From assembly GCA_965222175.1 (NCBI GenBank), contig OZ244938.1:1240001-1304000 (forward strand): a DNA stretch of 64,000 bases. The letters are read 5' to 3'. This DNA comes from NORP240 sp965222175 (lineage in GTDB: Bacteria > Pseudomonadota > Gammaproteobacteria > Pseudomonadales > Pseudohongiellaceae). Below are positions 44,975 to 54,058 of the stretch, piece after piece (within the stretch, counting starts at the first letter, position 1; each line of letters opens with the position of its first letter). Both the position numbers and the translations under genes were made by a program. A model generated the notes under the pieces. The model had not been told where the DNA came from and made no database searches. It was given only the letters and a program-made list of their open reading frames with translations.

Positions 44975-45358
44975 TCAGGCCTGGTCGTTCTGGATCAGGC
45001 AGAAGGCGTTGAGCTTGTTGCCGTCCAGGTCGCGAAAATAGCCAGCATAGAAACTGTCGCCCCTGGGTCCGGCGGGGCCCTCGTCCTGGGCGCCCAGCTC
45101 CATGGCCTTGTTGTAGATGCGGTCCACCATTTCCGGGCTGCCGGCGGCCAGGGAAATCATCACGCCGTTGCCCATGGTGGCCGGGTTGCCGTCATAGGGC
45201 TTGGTTACTGACAGGGCCGGCTTGTCGGGGTCGACGGCCCAGGCGATGAATGATTCCGTCTCCATGAAACGCCTGGCGCCAATTATCGCCAGCAGCTCAT
45301 CGTAGAATTTTGCTGCCCTGTCAATGTCGTTGGTGCCAAGTGTCACGTATCCGATCAT
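44975..45358 (-). CDS. VOC family (glyoxalase-like) protein
   Basis: A 127-residue single VOC unit formed of two beta-alpha-beta-beta-beta modules: MIGYVTLGTNDIDRAAKFYD at the start and FRDLDGNKLNAFCL at the end. The family includes glyoxalases, dioxygenases and resistance proteins. Position 5-8 (VTLG) lacks the usual metal His, and a Glu or His at the usual distal sites is not evident, so activity is unclear. Confidence 0.85.
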   Translation of the reverse strand: MIGYVTLGTNDIDRAAKFYDELLAIIGARRFMETESFIAWAVDPDKPALSVTKPYDGNPATMGNGVMISLAAGSPEMVDRIYNKAMELGAQDEGPAGPRGDSFYAGYFRDLDGNKLNAFCLIQNDQA

Positions 45359-45478
45359 GGTGGTCTCCTTTTCGATTTATTCTGGTTGGTTTATTTTCTG
45401 GTCGTCAAGGTGGTTCTGTGTTTGGTTCCGGGGCTGTTCAGCGCCTTAGCAGGCGACCCGTCGTGGAAATACGTCTGA

Positions 45479-46075
45479 TTATTTGCAGGCTTGGCGGGCT
45501 TCATTGTGTAACCTGTTTACTTCCTGGTAGCGGAAACAGTCCTCCACATGGTCGTTGATCATGCCGGCGGCCTGCATAAAGGCATAACAGATGGTCGAGC
45601 CACAGAACTTGAAGCCGCGGCTTTTTAAGTCTTTACTCATGGCATCGCTTTCCACCGATGTCGCCGGCACATCTTCGCGCCGACGGCGATTGCCGTCCAT
45701 GGGGCTGCCATCGACAAAGCGCCAGATGTAATTGTCAAAGGAACTGAACTGTTCCTGCACCTGCAGAAAGGCCCTGGCATTGGCCGGAATGGAGTACAGT
45801 TTGAGTCGGTTGCGAATCAGCCCCGGGTTCTGCAGCAGCTTTTCGATGGTGCTGTCCCGCATGCGGGCCACCCGGGCGGGGTCGAACCGGTGGAACGCCC
45901 GCCGGTAGTTGTCCCGTTTTTTCAGCACGGTAATCCAGCTCAGCCCGGCCTGCTGACCATCCAGGCACAGAAACTCGAACCAGGTGCGGTCGTCATGGAC
46001 CGGAACACCCCATTCGTTGTCGTGATAATCAACATACACCGGGTCGTTGCCCGGCCACCAGCAGCGTGCAGTCAT
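45479..46075 (-). CDS. tag: DNA-3-methyladenine glycosylase I
   Basis: Removes 3-methyladenine from alkylated DNA. The 198-residue product starts MTARCWWPG and has YHDNEWGVP, the TAG family signature. The zinc-binding set of Cys near 5, His near 18, and His/Cys in NDHVEDC near 175-180 is complete. The GLSWITVLKKR helix-hairpin-helix region is typical. It is a single gene here, with a terminator after the neighbouring PQQ gene 130 bp away. Confidence 0.95.
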   Translation of the reverse strand: MTARCWWPGNDPVYVDYHDNEWGVPVHDDRTWFEFLCLDGQQAGLSWITVLKKRDNYRRAFHRFDPARVARMRDSTIEKLLQNPGLIRNRLKLYSIPANARAFLQVQEQFSSFDNYIWRFVDGSPMDGNRRRREDVPATSVESDAMSKDLKSRGFKFCGSTICYAFMQAAGMINDHVEDCFRYQEVNRLHNEARQACK

Positions 46076-46124
46076 GCACGCCAGTGTAGCAGATTGTCGG
46101 GAGGGTAGAAGATAGCCAAAAAAA

Positions 46125-46151
46125 GCCCGGACTCCCTGGCAGAGTCCGGGC
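46125..46151 (-). terminator. Rho-independent terminator of the PQQ dehydrogenase gene
   Basis: Perfect 10-bp stem GCCCGGACTC/GAGTCCGGGC with a 7-base loop. An A-run (46119-46124) on its left is the T-run on the minus strand, which fits the end of the leftward PQQ gene. Confidence 0.85.
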
Positions 46152-46205
46152 CTGTTGACCGTGGTCCTGTCGCCGGAAACAGCCGACGCCGGGTAACTGG
46201 CGGGG

Positions 46206-48446
46206 TCAGTCCGGCAGGGTCAGGACGACGATCCTGGCGGGCTCGCGAAAATTGCTGACCGCCATGGCCAGGTACTGCTTGCCGTCAAGCATATAGGTCA
46301 TGGGCACACCGGTTACCGAGCCGGGCAGGGTTATCCGGGCCACGGCTTCGCCGCTGGCCTTGTCCCGCACCCACAGCACCGGATCGCCACCGGGTCCTTC
46401 GCCCTGGAACAGCACGGTGCTGGTCAACAGCAGGGGAGACCGGGTGGGTTTGCCGGTTGGCGGCAGGTCCACGCCCGCCAGCAGGGGGTGCTCGGCTATC
46501 TGGTCCGGCGTGTCGCCGTTGACCACCTGCCACAGGTGCTTGCCGGATACCATGTCGATGGCGGTAATGCGGCCATAGGGGGGTTTAACCAGCGGAATGC
46601 CGTCGATGCTGGGCGTGCGACCGCCGCCCTGGATGTAGCGCACCGACGAGGCGGCCGGATCGTTGATCAGCGACAGCACGCTGGTGGCGGTGCGGGACGG
46701 CACATAAAGGTAGCCGGTATCCGGGTCGTAGGCTGCACCTTCCCAGTTGGAGCCGCCGGTGGACGAGGGCAGGTGCAGGGTACCCAGTGACCCGTCTTCC
46801 GCCTGGTACAGCGACGGTGGCGAATACAGCTGGCTGAACCGGTAATCGGCAGCAATCTCCCTGGCCCGGGCCTTGATTTCGGGGGTGAAGTCCACCAGGT
46901 CATCGGCCTGGAATCCCTGGCGATCGTAGGGTGCCGGCAGCAGCGGAAAGGGTTGAGTCGGTGCGCTCCATTCTCCCGGTACGTCGCTGCGCGGCACCGG
47001 CCGCTCCTCGATGGGAAACAGCGGCGCGCCGGTCTCCCGGTTGAAGGCAAACAGGTGTGACTGCTTGAGCGTCTGGATCAGTGCCGGCGTGCCGTCGGGC
47101 AGGTCCGCCAGGATCGGCGCCGATGGCGTGTCCCAGTCCCAGATGTCGTGGTGGGTGGTCTGGAAATACCATTGCATCTCGCCGGTCCGGTAGTTCAGGG
47201 CCACGGTGGAACTGGCGAACAGGTTGCTGCCCGGGCGGTCACCGCCGTAGCGGTCACCGGTGGCCGATTCCACCGGCAGGTAAACCAGGCCCAGTTCCTC
47301 GTCGCCGGACATGGGCGCCCAGACGCCGGCGTTGCCGGTGAGGTCGGCGCCACTCAGCCAGGTCTCGGACCCGGGCTCACCGGGCTCGGGAATGGTCTTG
47401 AAAGTCCACAACAGCTCGCCGCTGTCGGCGGAAAAGCCGCGTATGTCACCCTTGACGTTGCTGGCGGAAGGTGGCCGCATCCCTACCTCGTGGGCGGCGC
47501 CGGCCACCACTACATCGTCGATGACGAAGGGTGGGAAGGAGATGCCGACATCGATAACCTCACGCCCGGGTCCCAGGCGCAGGCCACTCTGCAGATCGAC
47601 ATAGCCGCCGGTACCAAAATGCGGCACCGGGTCCCCGGTGCGGGCATCAAGGGCCACCAGAAAGTAACCCGGCGTAATGGTGAATATGATGCCCCCGTCG
47701 TCATTGTGATAGAACGCCAGGCCCTTGCCGGAACCCTTGCGGGGGGCCAGGTCGAAACGTCGACCTTCTTCCGGGCGCCACAGCCACAACAATTGACCGG
47801 ACATCGCATCCAGGGCGACCACGTTGCGGGTGGAGCCGACAGTGGCGTACATCACCCCGTCCACCACCAGGGGCGTGGTGACGCTGAGGGTCTCCGGGCG
47901 CGGTCCGAACAGGCCGGTATCCAGCGACCATGCCACCTCCAGGTCAGCGGCATTGGTGGCATCAATCTGGTCCAGCGGTGCGTAATGGGTGGACGCGGCG
48001 TTGCCGCCGTAACTGGACCAGTCGTAATCGTCGCTGTCGCTCTCCGCCACTATCACTTCCCCGGGATTGATGCTCAGGGCGACCAGCTCGTCGGTGGGCA
48101 GCGTGGCGGGAATAGCGACATTGCCGGACGCCAGGATATAGGCGGTGAGATCCAGGTACTGGGCGTTGGACAGGGAGCCGGGGGTTTCCGCCGGCATGGT
48201 CTGGCGAATCTGGTCATAGAGTTCCTGGCCGGAGCGGCCCACCCAGCGGGCTTCCAGGCGGGCGTTCATTTCCGCCGGCACGTGACAGCGGGAACACTCG
48301 GCCTGGAATATTTCCTGGCCCTGTTCCACGCTGGCCTGCTGTCCCAGGGCGGGCAGGGCAGCCGTGGCCAGGCCTGCCGCCAGGATCAGTGCGCCATGGC
48401 GCCGAACCAGGTGTGCAAAGAATTGTCTACTGTGCTGGATGAACAA
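46206..48446 (-). CDS. PQQ-dependent dehydrogenase with N-terminal cytochrome c domain
   Basis: Periplasmic quinoprotein, 746 residues. A signal peptide (about 1-37, ending ALGQQ) leads to a single-heme cytochrome c domain with CSRCH (about 51-55) and the distal Met in RQTMPAETPGSL. Then comes an eight-bladed PQQ propeller with repeated WSSYGGNAASTHY- and GHLLWTFKTIPEPGEPGSE-like segments (read in parts: GELLWTFKTIPEPG and MQWYFQTTHHDIWDWD, the latter diagnostic for quinoprotein dehydrogenases). Cytochrome c at the N-terminus is less common than at the C-terminus. The start is TTG with a strong AAAGGAGAGG site. The alcohol or sugar substrate is unknown. Confidence 0.9.
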   Translation of the reverse strand: MFIQHSRQFFAHLVRRHGALILAAGLATAALPALGQQASVEQGQEIFQAECSRCHVPAEMNARLEARWVGRSGQELYDQIRQTMPAETPGSLSNAQYLDLTAYILASGNVAIPATLPTDELVALSINPGEVIVAESDSDDYDWSSYGGNAASTHYAPLDQIDATNAADLEVAWSLDTGLFGPRPETLSVTTPLVVDGVMYATVGSTRNVVALDAMSGQLLWLWRPEEGRRFDLAPRKGSGKGLAFYHNDDGGIIFTITPGYFLVALDARTGDPVPHFGTGGYVDLQSGLRLGPGREVIDVGISFPPFVIDDVVVAGAAHEVGMRPPSASNVKGDIRGFSADSGELLWTFKTIPEPGEPGSETWLSGADLTGNAGVWAPMSGDEELGLVYLPVESATGDRYGGDRPGSNLFASSTVALNYRTGEMQWYFQTTHHDIWDWDTPSAPILADLPDGTPALIQTLKQSHLFAFNRETGAPLFPIEERPVPRSDVPGEWSAPTQPFPLLPAPYDRQGFQADDLVDFTPEIKARAREIAADYRFSQLYSPPSLYQAEDGSLGTLHLPSSTGGSNWEGAAYDPDTGYLYVPSRTATSVLSLINDPAASSVRYIQGGGRTPSIDGIPLVKPPYGRITAIDMVSGKHLWQVVNGDTPDQIAEHPLLAGVDLPPTGKPTRSPLLLTSTVLFQGEGPGGDPVLWVRDKASGEAVARITLPGSVTGVPMTYMLDGKQYLAMAVSNFREPARIVVLTLPD

Positions 48447-49098
48447 CGTTCCTCTCCTTTCGCTGGCTGTCTGTTGAATCTGTTCTGTTCGCGCGGCGCG
48501 TGCCGGCAGCCTGACTTATCTGCCGGTGTTGCTGCCGGCAGCCGATACGTTTGTCTGTCTTGCCCGTGACACGCTATTGTCCAGGACCCGTTCTACTTCA
48601 GACTCCTGCTCCCGTGACAACCCGGGACTGTTATTGAGACCCGTTGCAGACACCGCCTGCTTCCCTGCATTGGTCTGCTGATCGCCGGTGATTGTCGCTG
48701 ATCTTTTCCAGGCATGATACCGCGAAGCGCAGGGGAGGCGGATGGTACCTGTTCCTCCAATAGCGGAAAACCGTTGCAGATCAATGCAGGATGTAAAATT
48801 GCGGATTGTTACACCTGCCAAAGGACAATACGCCACGGGAAAGACTGTGACTGAGCGCCGTCGATGTAATTGCCGCTAAACGCGACAGTTCTCCGCCCGG
48901 CTTCTGGCTGGCTTTCGCAGATACCTTTATAAGAACATAAAAAACAACAGGTTATGAAATAGAAATGGCATTGCGGGGTCTGCTGACTGGATCAGTCGCC
49001 GGCCACCGACTACCGCTTTATTCATGGTCGGTTCTACGAAAACCGGTAGCGATTTCAGCCGGATAGTGCGATCTGAAAGGAATTCAGAAACGTCCCGG
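48447..49098 (+). other. Long region without a supported gene
   Basis: About 650 bp between the PQQ gene start and the small RNA candidate. It contains several inverted pairs (ACCGAC/GTCGGT and CTACCG/CGGTAG within 49000-49055) and an AT-rich stretch at 48925-48960. A leftward open frame at 48516-48836 has no recognisable features. Promoters for the PQQ gene and the RNA candidate presumably lie here. Confidence 0.45.
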
Positions 49099-49238
49099 TC
49101 TCTAAAACTGTTGAAGCTGTTCGCGCAATCGCCGCGCGAAAGAGAGCAATTTCAACTGCTAAGAGCCAGGCCACTCGTTACTTCCCCTAACGAACCTGGC
49201 TAACCCTGAGGCACTTCCTATGAAGTGCCTCTTTTTTT
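49099..49238 (+). ncRNA. Candidate structured small RNA with terminator
   Basis: Two strong consecutive stem-loops are followed by an intrinsic terminator. The first has nested arms GTTGAA/TTCAAC, GCT/AGC and TTCGCGC/GCGCGAA (49110-49156). The second has GCCAGG/CCTGGC and CGTTA/TAACG (49165-49200). The terminator is GAGGCACTT/AAGTGCCTC with seven Ts (49208-49238). No coding frame spans the region. The 5' end is not defined. I cannot match it to 6S, 4.5S, tmRNA or RNase P. The terminator could instead be for a leader transcript. Confidence 0.55.
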
Positions 49239-49318
49239 ACAAGTCGGTTTTATTGATTGGGTTGCCGGCAGATCGAGACACCCGCTTCGCGGTGATCCTT
49301 CAATTTGCCACTAACCCG

Positions 49319-49347
49319 GTGACGCTAACCGCAAGGACGGTTATAAT
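49319..49347 (+). promoter_or_regulatory. Probable promoter of tRNA-Arg
   Basis: GTGACG (49319-49324), a 17-base spacer and a perfect TATAAT (49342-49347), ending 11 bases before the tRNA 5' end. Confidence 0.65.
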
Positions 49348-49358
49348 CCGCTCTCCAC

Positions 49359-49435
49359 GCGCCCGTAGCTCAGCTGGATAGAGTAACTGGCTTCGAACCA
49401 GTTGGTCGGGAGTTCGAATCTCTCCGGGCGTGCCA
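49359..49435 (+). tRNA. tRNA-Arg (anticodon TCG)
   Basis: A 77-base cloverleaf: acceptor GCGCCCG/CGGGCGT, D arm GCTC/GAGT, anticodon stem ACTGG/CCAGT with loop CTTCGAA (anticodon TCG, reading CGA), T arm GGGAG/CTCTC with loop TTCGAAT, discriminator G and an encoded CCA. It is followed at once by a terminator. An AT-rich island starts downstream, so this tRNA may have served as an integration site, although no duplicate of its 3' end was found. Confidence 0.95.
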
Positions 49436-49470
49436 ACTAAAAAAGGGTCCTTCAGGGACCCTTTTTTAGT
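49436..49470. terminator. Strong terminator after tRNA-Arg
   Basis: Perfect 15-bp stem ACTAAAAAAGGGTCC/GGACCCTTTTTTAGT with loop TTCAG, directly after the tRNA CCA. It can act in both directions. Confidence 0.9.
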
Positions 49471-49544
49471 TGGCCGGTCCGAAGGACCTGGTTCGAACTC
49501 CTCAGTTCGACAGGCGCGCAGCGCCGCAGACAGCCGGCTCGGCT

Positions 49545-49868
49545 CTACCCCACTAACGGGGGACGGGTATTCATATTGACCCGATTGATTATCCCATCCC
49601 ACCCGCAGTGGTTCAGCACTCTCAATCGATAATTTTCAAAATTTCTGAAACCATAAGCCCGCCTCGAGATCATTTCCATCTTGTTATGGAAGCCCTCGGT
49701 GATGCTATTGCTTTTACTGAATCGCCACATCGCGACGATGGGCTCCATCCAGTTGGTCAGTGTCTTTGCCAGTGCCCGTAGTGGGCTCTCCTAAAGCTGT
49801 TCCAGCAACTCGAAGTACCGTGGCTGCGCCTTCATACGTCGGGTTGTGAGGGTCTTGAGGAGCATGAA
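49545..49868 (-). pseudogene. ISL3-family transposase remnant, C-terminal part
   Basis: Reading leftward, the fragment encodes LLKTLTTRRMKAQPRYFELL, EQL, a stop codon, then ESPLRALAKTLTNWMEPIV and MWRFSKSNSITEGFHNKMEM followed by ISRRAYGFRNFENYRLRV. The last block is the characteristic C-terminus of ISL3-type transposases (ITEGFH near the catalytic Glu and RRAYGFRNFENYRLRV). The rest of the gene and any IS ends are missing and there is an in-frame TAG at about 49791-49793, so it is a dead remnant. It marks the left side of an AT-richer accessory segment. Confidence 0.85.
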
Positions 49869-49952
49869 GCCGACTAGTTTTTGGTTAGCCGCATACAGTG
49901 CCTGCAATTCTGAATATAGTAAGAAATGTAAGAGCGGTGTTCGCGGGTATAT

Positions 49953-51866
49953 TCATTTACCCGTCGCCTCCGGTAGGAGCATCAAAGAGTCGGCTCTTGC
50001 TGTTTCCCGAAGGGCAGCATCCGTAATTACTCCTTCAATCAACTCATACCCTAATAGGGCATATACGCGATTGCCAACGAAAAATGGTCTAGAGTCTCCA
50101 TACCAATCATCACACGAAACGAGACACTCATCTCCGTCCGAGATCTTCCCATGGAGCTGGCCAAGTAGCCTTAGCCCCAAGTTTTCTATAACCCCATAGT
50201 ATGCCATGTGTAATTCGTAATCCCCGTACCGAAAATATGTGTTGTACCGCTCACCTTCAGGTACGAAAATTACTGGCAATCCAAAAACATCCATTGATCC
50301 ATCTAGCAGGAAGTTAAAACTGTGCGACCTCTCATCCGCCTGGATTGCGCGATTCAACCATGTGGTTTGCGAAAGTTCTGGCTGAGTCGCAAGATTCAAG
50401 GGTGTGATTCCTAGAGCTGTTGTTTCATCGGTACCAATCACGATTGCCCTTTCACCAAAAGGTTCAATCCGTTCAATTTGGTGATTGATGGGAAATCCTG
50501 TCGTAGCTGAATTGGACTCTAGATTTTTAACCATAAGCGTAACGCGAACATCGTCTCCAAGATATTCGATATCCCCATACAACAGGTAGTTGCCAATAAA
50601 TCGATTCGACTCTGCATAACCATGTAAGCGAGGCAAAGCTTGATAATTACTAAAGTCCAATTCTGTGACCAGTGGTGAAAATTGCTCTAACGGGATAGTT
50701 AGTATTCCTGGTTGCGACCCTCGACGAGACTCTGTGTCGCGCACGAAGATTTGCAACGAGTTTGAAGTTTCTCTGAACGAAAATTGATTCATAGGCCAGC
50801 CAAAGACTTGGATAGCGCCTGGCTCACTTCCATCAATCGGTATTCGATAAACAACTGCAAGATCATCAATATCGGAATACGATTCACGTCGGTTTCTGGC
50901 CACGCGGCGCACATACCTATCGTTCATAAGGAAATAGTTGAATGCCCAGCCATCAGAGTTTAGCCAGAGGTAAACTGCATCGTTGCTGACGTACAAATGA
51001 AGCGCCTCAGGACCAAAAAAGCTGTTGGCAGAACATACAAGCTTTTCCACATTCAAAGGGCAAGTGGCAACGGTGTGCAGAACTGGATCATCACTGTGTA
51101 CGAGCGGTTGATAAATTGTCTGCGATGTAAACGCGTTACCTACATTTACCGGCTGTCCGTCCTCTAGTTGTCCTCCGATAATTTCGCCTTGCTGATCGAG
51201 AAGATAGCTCGGCATGTAGAAGATAAGATCCCCGTCAATGATACGAGTCGCGTAATTTTCTGCGTCGAAGTAGTCTGACGAAGTGAAGAAATAGGAATCT
51301 ACTCGGCTCAGTTCACCGCTAATCGCCATATCAAACAGACGGATCAACACAGCGCTCATGTCATAGCTATAACCGGTAAGAACGATTTTTTGTCCATGAA
51401 CTAATATCTCGTCATACCAGGCGTCTATATCCTCACCAGCAGGAGCAACGTCAATATAGTCGATTGCCTGAAGTTGCGAGTTGCCTGAGGGAAGTGAGAA
51501 CGAGAAAAGGCGGCCACGACGCAATAGTACAATGTGATCACCAATCCGCTTGACGATATCCCCCTCATCGACCCCTGATTCTTGGTTATTTGTTATGGGA
51601 TCGGAGTCCGCAGCGGCAGGTGTTCCTACATAGCTACCAGTAACAACAACTTCCTCGACACACTCATCATCCTCTGCATCACACCCGTAACCATAGCCCA
51701 GTTGACTAGTAGACGCTTCGAACCACACAGTCGATTTATGCAAATACTCTTCGAAAGATTCGTCTGACATGAACGGCTGCAGCGCAAAGTCAACTCTTGG
51801 AGTGTCAATCACACATCCAGAGACCAACAGTAGCAATGCATTTATCAATAGAAGTTTGCTTCCCAT
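49953..51866 (-). CDS. Beta-propeller domain lipoprotein (PF09826-type)
   Basis: Secreted lipoprotein of about 637 residues with lipobox LLVSGC (about residue 18 of the chosen start). After a Gly/Cys-containing spacer (YGYGCDAEDDECVEEVVVTG) the domain begins with ESGVDEGDIVKRIGDHIVLL, the hallmark of the distant WD40-like propeller family PF09826. The ATG at 51866 has a GAGG site; the GTG at 51902 has none. Base composition is clearly lower in GC than the window average, as is codon use, so it was probably acquired horizontally. Function unknown. Confidence 0.85.
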   Translation of the reverse strand: MGSKLLLINALLLLVSGCVIDTPRVDFALQPFMSDESFEEYLHKSTVWFEASTSQLGYGYGCDAEDDECVEEVVVTGSYVGTPAAADSDPITNNQESGVDEGDIVKRIGDHIVLLRRGRLFSFSLPSGNSQLQAIDYIDVAPAGEDIDAWYDEILVHGQKIVLTGYSYDMSAVLIRLFDMAISGELSRVDSYFFTSSDYFDAENYATRIIDGDLIFYMPSYLLDQQGEIIGGQLEDGQPVNVGNAFTSQTIYQPLVHSDDPVLHTVATCPLNVEKLVCSANSFFGPEALHLYVSNDAVYLWLNSDGWAFNYFLMNDRYVRRVARNRRESYSDIDDLAVVYRIPIDGSEPGAIQVFGWPMNQFSFRETSNSLQIFVRDTESRRGSQPGILTIPLEQFSPLVTELDFSNYQALPRLHGYAESNRFIGNYLLYGDIEYLGDDVRVTLMVKNLESNSATTGFPINHQIERIEPFGERAIVIGTDETTALGITPLNLATQPELSQTTWLNRAIQADERSHSFNFLLDGSMDVFGLPVIFVPEGERYNTYFRYGDYELHMAYYGVIENLGLRLLGQLHGKISDGDECLVSCDDWYGDSRPFFVGNRVYALLGYELIEGVITDAALRETARADSLMLLPEATGK

Positions 51867-52190
51867 GTTCGTAAGCCTCAGAAGTCCGGAGAAACGATTC
51901 ACACAAAGTTATAATAGCCCAGCAATTCGACGGGGGGATAGGTGGTAAGTAGTTGAACCAACTTTTCCCTGTATGTAGCCAAATTTTTCCTAAACTTGGC
52001 TAAGATGTGCGAAACGGGACTAAATAATTAGGATGAGCAAGATCACAATCCGTTGATTAATATAAGTTATTATGGATTTCGGCAAATCTTCGAACCATAG
52101 TAACGGATTGAGGCCGCTCAGAAAAACTTGTTTAAATTTAGCCAGATAAGAGTAAAAATTGTGGTTCGGAAAATTTCACTGTAGTAAGAA
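51867..52190 (+). other. AT-rich intergenic region
   Basis: A 324-bp divergent spacer between the beta-propeller gene and the Kelch fragment. It is the AT-richest piece of the window and has no supported gene; promoters for both neighbours are likely here. Confidence 0.5.
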
Positions 52191-52597
52191 ATGCACACTA
52201 GAAAAATACAAGCGATGAACAAGATCAAGTTACGCATCGCCGGGTATGGTCAATTCGGAAGATGGGTCCGTTTTGTAGCGGTAGCCGTCAACCGGTTGCC
52301 ACCTCTGGTTCTAGTGATGACAATAAATGCGGTCGCATATGCACAACCTCTCACTGATCTGGGTCAACTGACTGAAAGGGGTCAATGGGCGCAGACTTCA
52401 AAAGGACCCTTAAGCCCTCGTAGAAATTCCAGCGTGGCTCTGGTTGGCAACGAGATTTTTGTATTCGGTGGTGACGTCTCGATCTCTCCATGTGCACTAC
52501 CTGGTTCAACTGCAAGTTGCTCTCCCTCAACTATCCCACTATTAAAGGACGGCGCGGCATATGACGTGAATTCCGACTCATGGCGACACATCACTTG
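52191..52597 (+). pseudogene. Truncated Kelch-repeat protein
   Basis: The frame begins with a short N-terminus and an export-like hydrophobic stretch (LPPLVLVMTINAVAYAQP), followed by one full Kelch motif (SPRRNSSVALVGNEIFVFGG) and the start of the next (GAAYDVNSDSWRHIT). At about 52597 the homology stops: the frame continues only as antisense of the neighbouring DUF5946 gene. Base composition changes from AT-rich to GC-rich at that point. A propeller needs five or more blades, so this is the 5' end of a gene cut by a rearrangement. Confidence 0.75.
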
Positions 52598-53095
52598 TCA
52601 ATTTCCTGGCCTGCTTCGCGCTGTCGCTATCCAGCGCCTCGCCAGTTTCTGGTACTCATGCCAGGCTATCCAGGTTGATTCTGCCCAGGCACGCACTTTC
52701 ATTGCGTACTCTTCCGGAGTTGCTGCCTCATGGATGCAGATAATAGTCACGGACCCCCGTTGTCCCGGTGGCGGATTATCTGGACGGTCAAACTCCCCGG
52801 GACCGTTCAGCCAACGCTGAACAGTCTTGTTGGTCAACGCTACATTCTCTTCTTCAAGAGCGGCACAGACTCCCGTCAGGTGCGCGGCGTATGACTTGGC
52901 CGAGCGCATGTACTCGGCTGGATGTTGAAGCGAATAGACATCCACGGTCAGGCGGTGGTTCCGGGCGTAGCGATAATCACTGAATTCTCTGGCCAGTACC
53001 GCGTGGAACAGTTCCTGGCATCCGCTGCATCCGCCATCCACTGTCGCGCCGCAATCGGGGCATGGACCAGTGATTTTTTCCGGGGGTGAGGCCAT
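52598..53095 (-). CDS. DUF5946 family protein
   Basis: A 165-residue cytoplasmic protein. The N-terminus has a zinc-ribbon-like Cys set (CPDCGATVDGGCSGC), followed by LTVDVYSLQHPAEYM, SYAAHLTGVCAALE and a late AWAESTWIAWHEY, matching DUF5946. The function of this family is unknown. The gene has GC-rich composition like the chromosome, not the island. Its 3' end abuts the truncated Kelch gene. Confidence 0.82.
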   Translation of the reverse strand: MASPPEKITGPCPDCGATVDGGCSGCQELFHAVLAREFSDYRYARNHRLTVDVYSLQHPAEYMRSAKSYAAHLTGVCAALEEENVALTNKTVQRWLNGPGEFDRPDNPPPGQRGSVTIICIHEAATPEEYAMKVRAWAESTWIAWHEYQKLARRWIATARSRPGN

Positions 53096-53250
53096 GTTGT
53101 TGAAACTGTGACTCTGCCAATGGGTTATAAACGCGATCCCGAAGGCCCTGTGTGTTATGTCGAAAGATTTTTTCCTGCTTCAGGCACAGAATCGGCAATA
53201 CCGCATCAATGACTTGTCGAGAGGAGCAGGGAAGCGTAATACCGCACCCG

Positions 53251-53832
53251 CTAAAGGTTTTCTTCCGGCCTTTTCATGCGCTGCGCCAGTTCTTCGTGGC
53301 CGGCCGATTCCATCTTCGATCGCACCGCGTCAAAATCCTCCCTTTCTCGATTCTGACTGACCTTGGATTTGGCAACGGTCCTTTCCACTGTTATGGCAAA
53401 GGGAGCTATTTTAGCCAGCATGTCCTGGATGAAATCAGCCGGTGCATCGGCCATTTTCCAGGCATCGGGCCCGTTTGTGCGGCGCTCAAAATGCGTCGTG
53501 AGTCTACCGACAACGGCTGTCTTTTCTTTTTTTACTCATCAGGAAACTGACCTGGCCGTGAATATGGACGACCTGGTAATTCCAGGTGAAACATAGCTGC
53601 ACTGGCCATTGAATATCGCCAGCACGGAGTCGCCGTCGTGCAATTTGTTCAGCGCGTCACTGTCCGCGGCGAAATGTCCTATCAGGCGCCTTTCCCCGTC
53701 AAAAATAAGCGGTATATGCTGAGCGTCGACCCCGGACGGCGTGCTGTAGACGATTGTCGCCAGGGGGTGTGCTGAAACGATACGGCGGATTTCATCGTCG
53801 TCGCATTCGTCAAAATGAGCAGGCAGGTACAT
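53251..53832 (-). pseudogene. paiB: PaiB-like FMN-binding regulator/oxidoreductase, broken
   Basis: Three reading-frame pieces reconstruct a PaiB-type protein. The first (from 53832) reads MYLPAHFDECDDDEIRRIV to LAIFNGQCSYVSP. The second, in another frame, resumes with TWNYQVVHIHGQVSFLMS; the roughly 15-20 residues that normally lie between (SWYP...VVP) are missing. A run of seven As then shifts to a third frame, AVVGRLTTHFERR through ITVERTVAKSKVSQNRERED to the end at 53251. So there is an internal deletion with a frame change plus a homopolymer frameshift. The latter could be a sequencing error; the deletion could not. Confidence 0.85.
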
Positions 53833-54058
53833 TGCTGGTTCCCGGGGAAAAATATAGAGGTTTCAGGTCAGGGGAAGAGACTCCAAGGCAACCTGTCTGG
53901 AAAGGCTCGCCGAAGCACTGGCGAGTCGGCTATCCAGTTCGATTATGCGGACCGGCCACGGACCTGCATTGGCAAGGTCACCGAGATTATCCTCTCGCGG
54001 ATTGAGCCATGACGGGTCAGGGTGTGACACCGGGCGCTATTCATGCAGCACGATACAG

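Noticed and set aside
47148..48569. 473-residue frame antisense to the PQQ dehydrogenase
   Set aside because: Explained by codon bias of the sense gene; no motif.
48516..48836. 106-residue leftward open frame upstream of the PQQ gene
   Set aside because: Mixed composition without any motif, and it overlaps the likely promoter region.
49300..49602. Leftward frame across the tRNA encoding an EIRTPDQLVRSQLLYPAELR-like segment
   Set aside because: This is the well-known false protein produced by reading a tRNA backwards.
49359..53900. Integrative element bounded by a tRNA attachment repeat
   Set aside because: No integrase gene and no second copy of the tRNA 3' end was found, so a defined att pair cannot be claimed.
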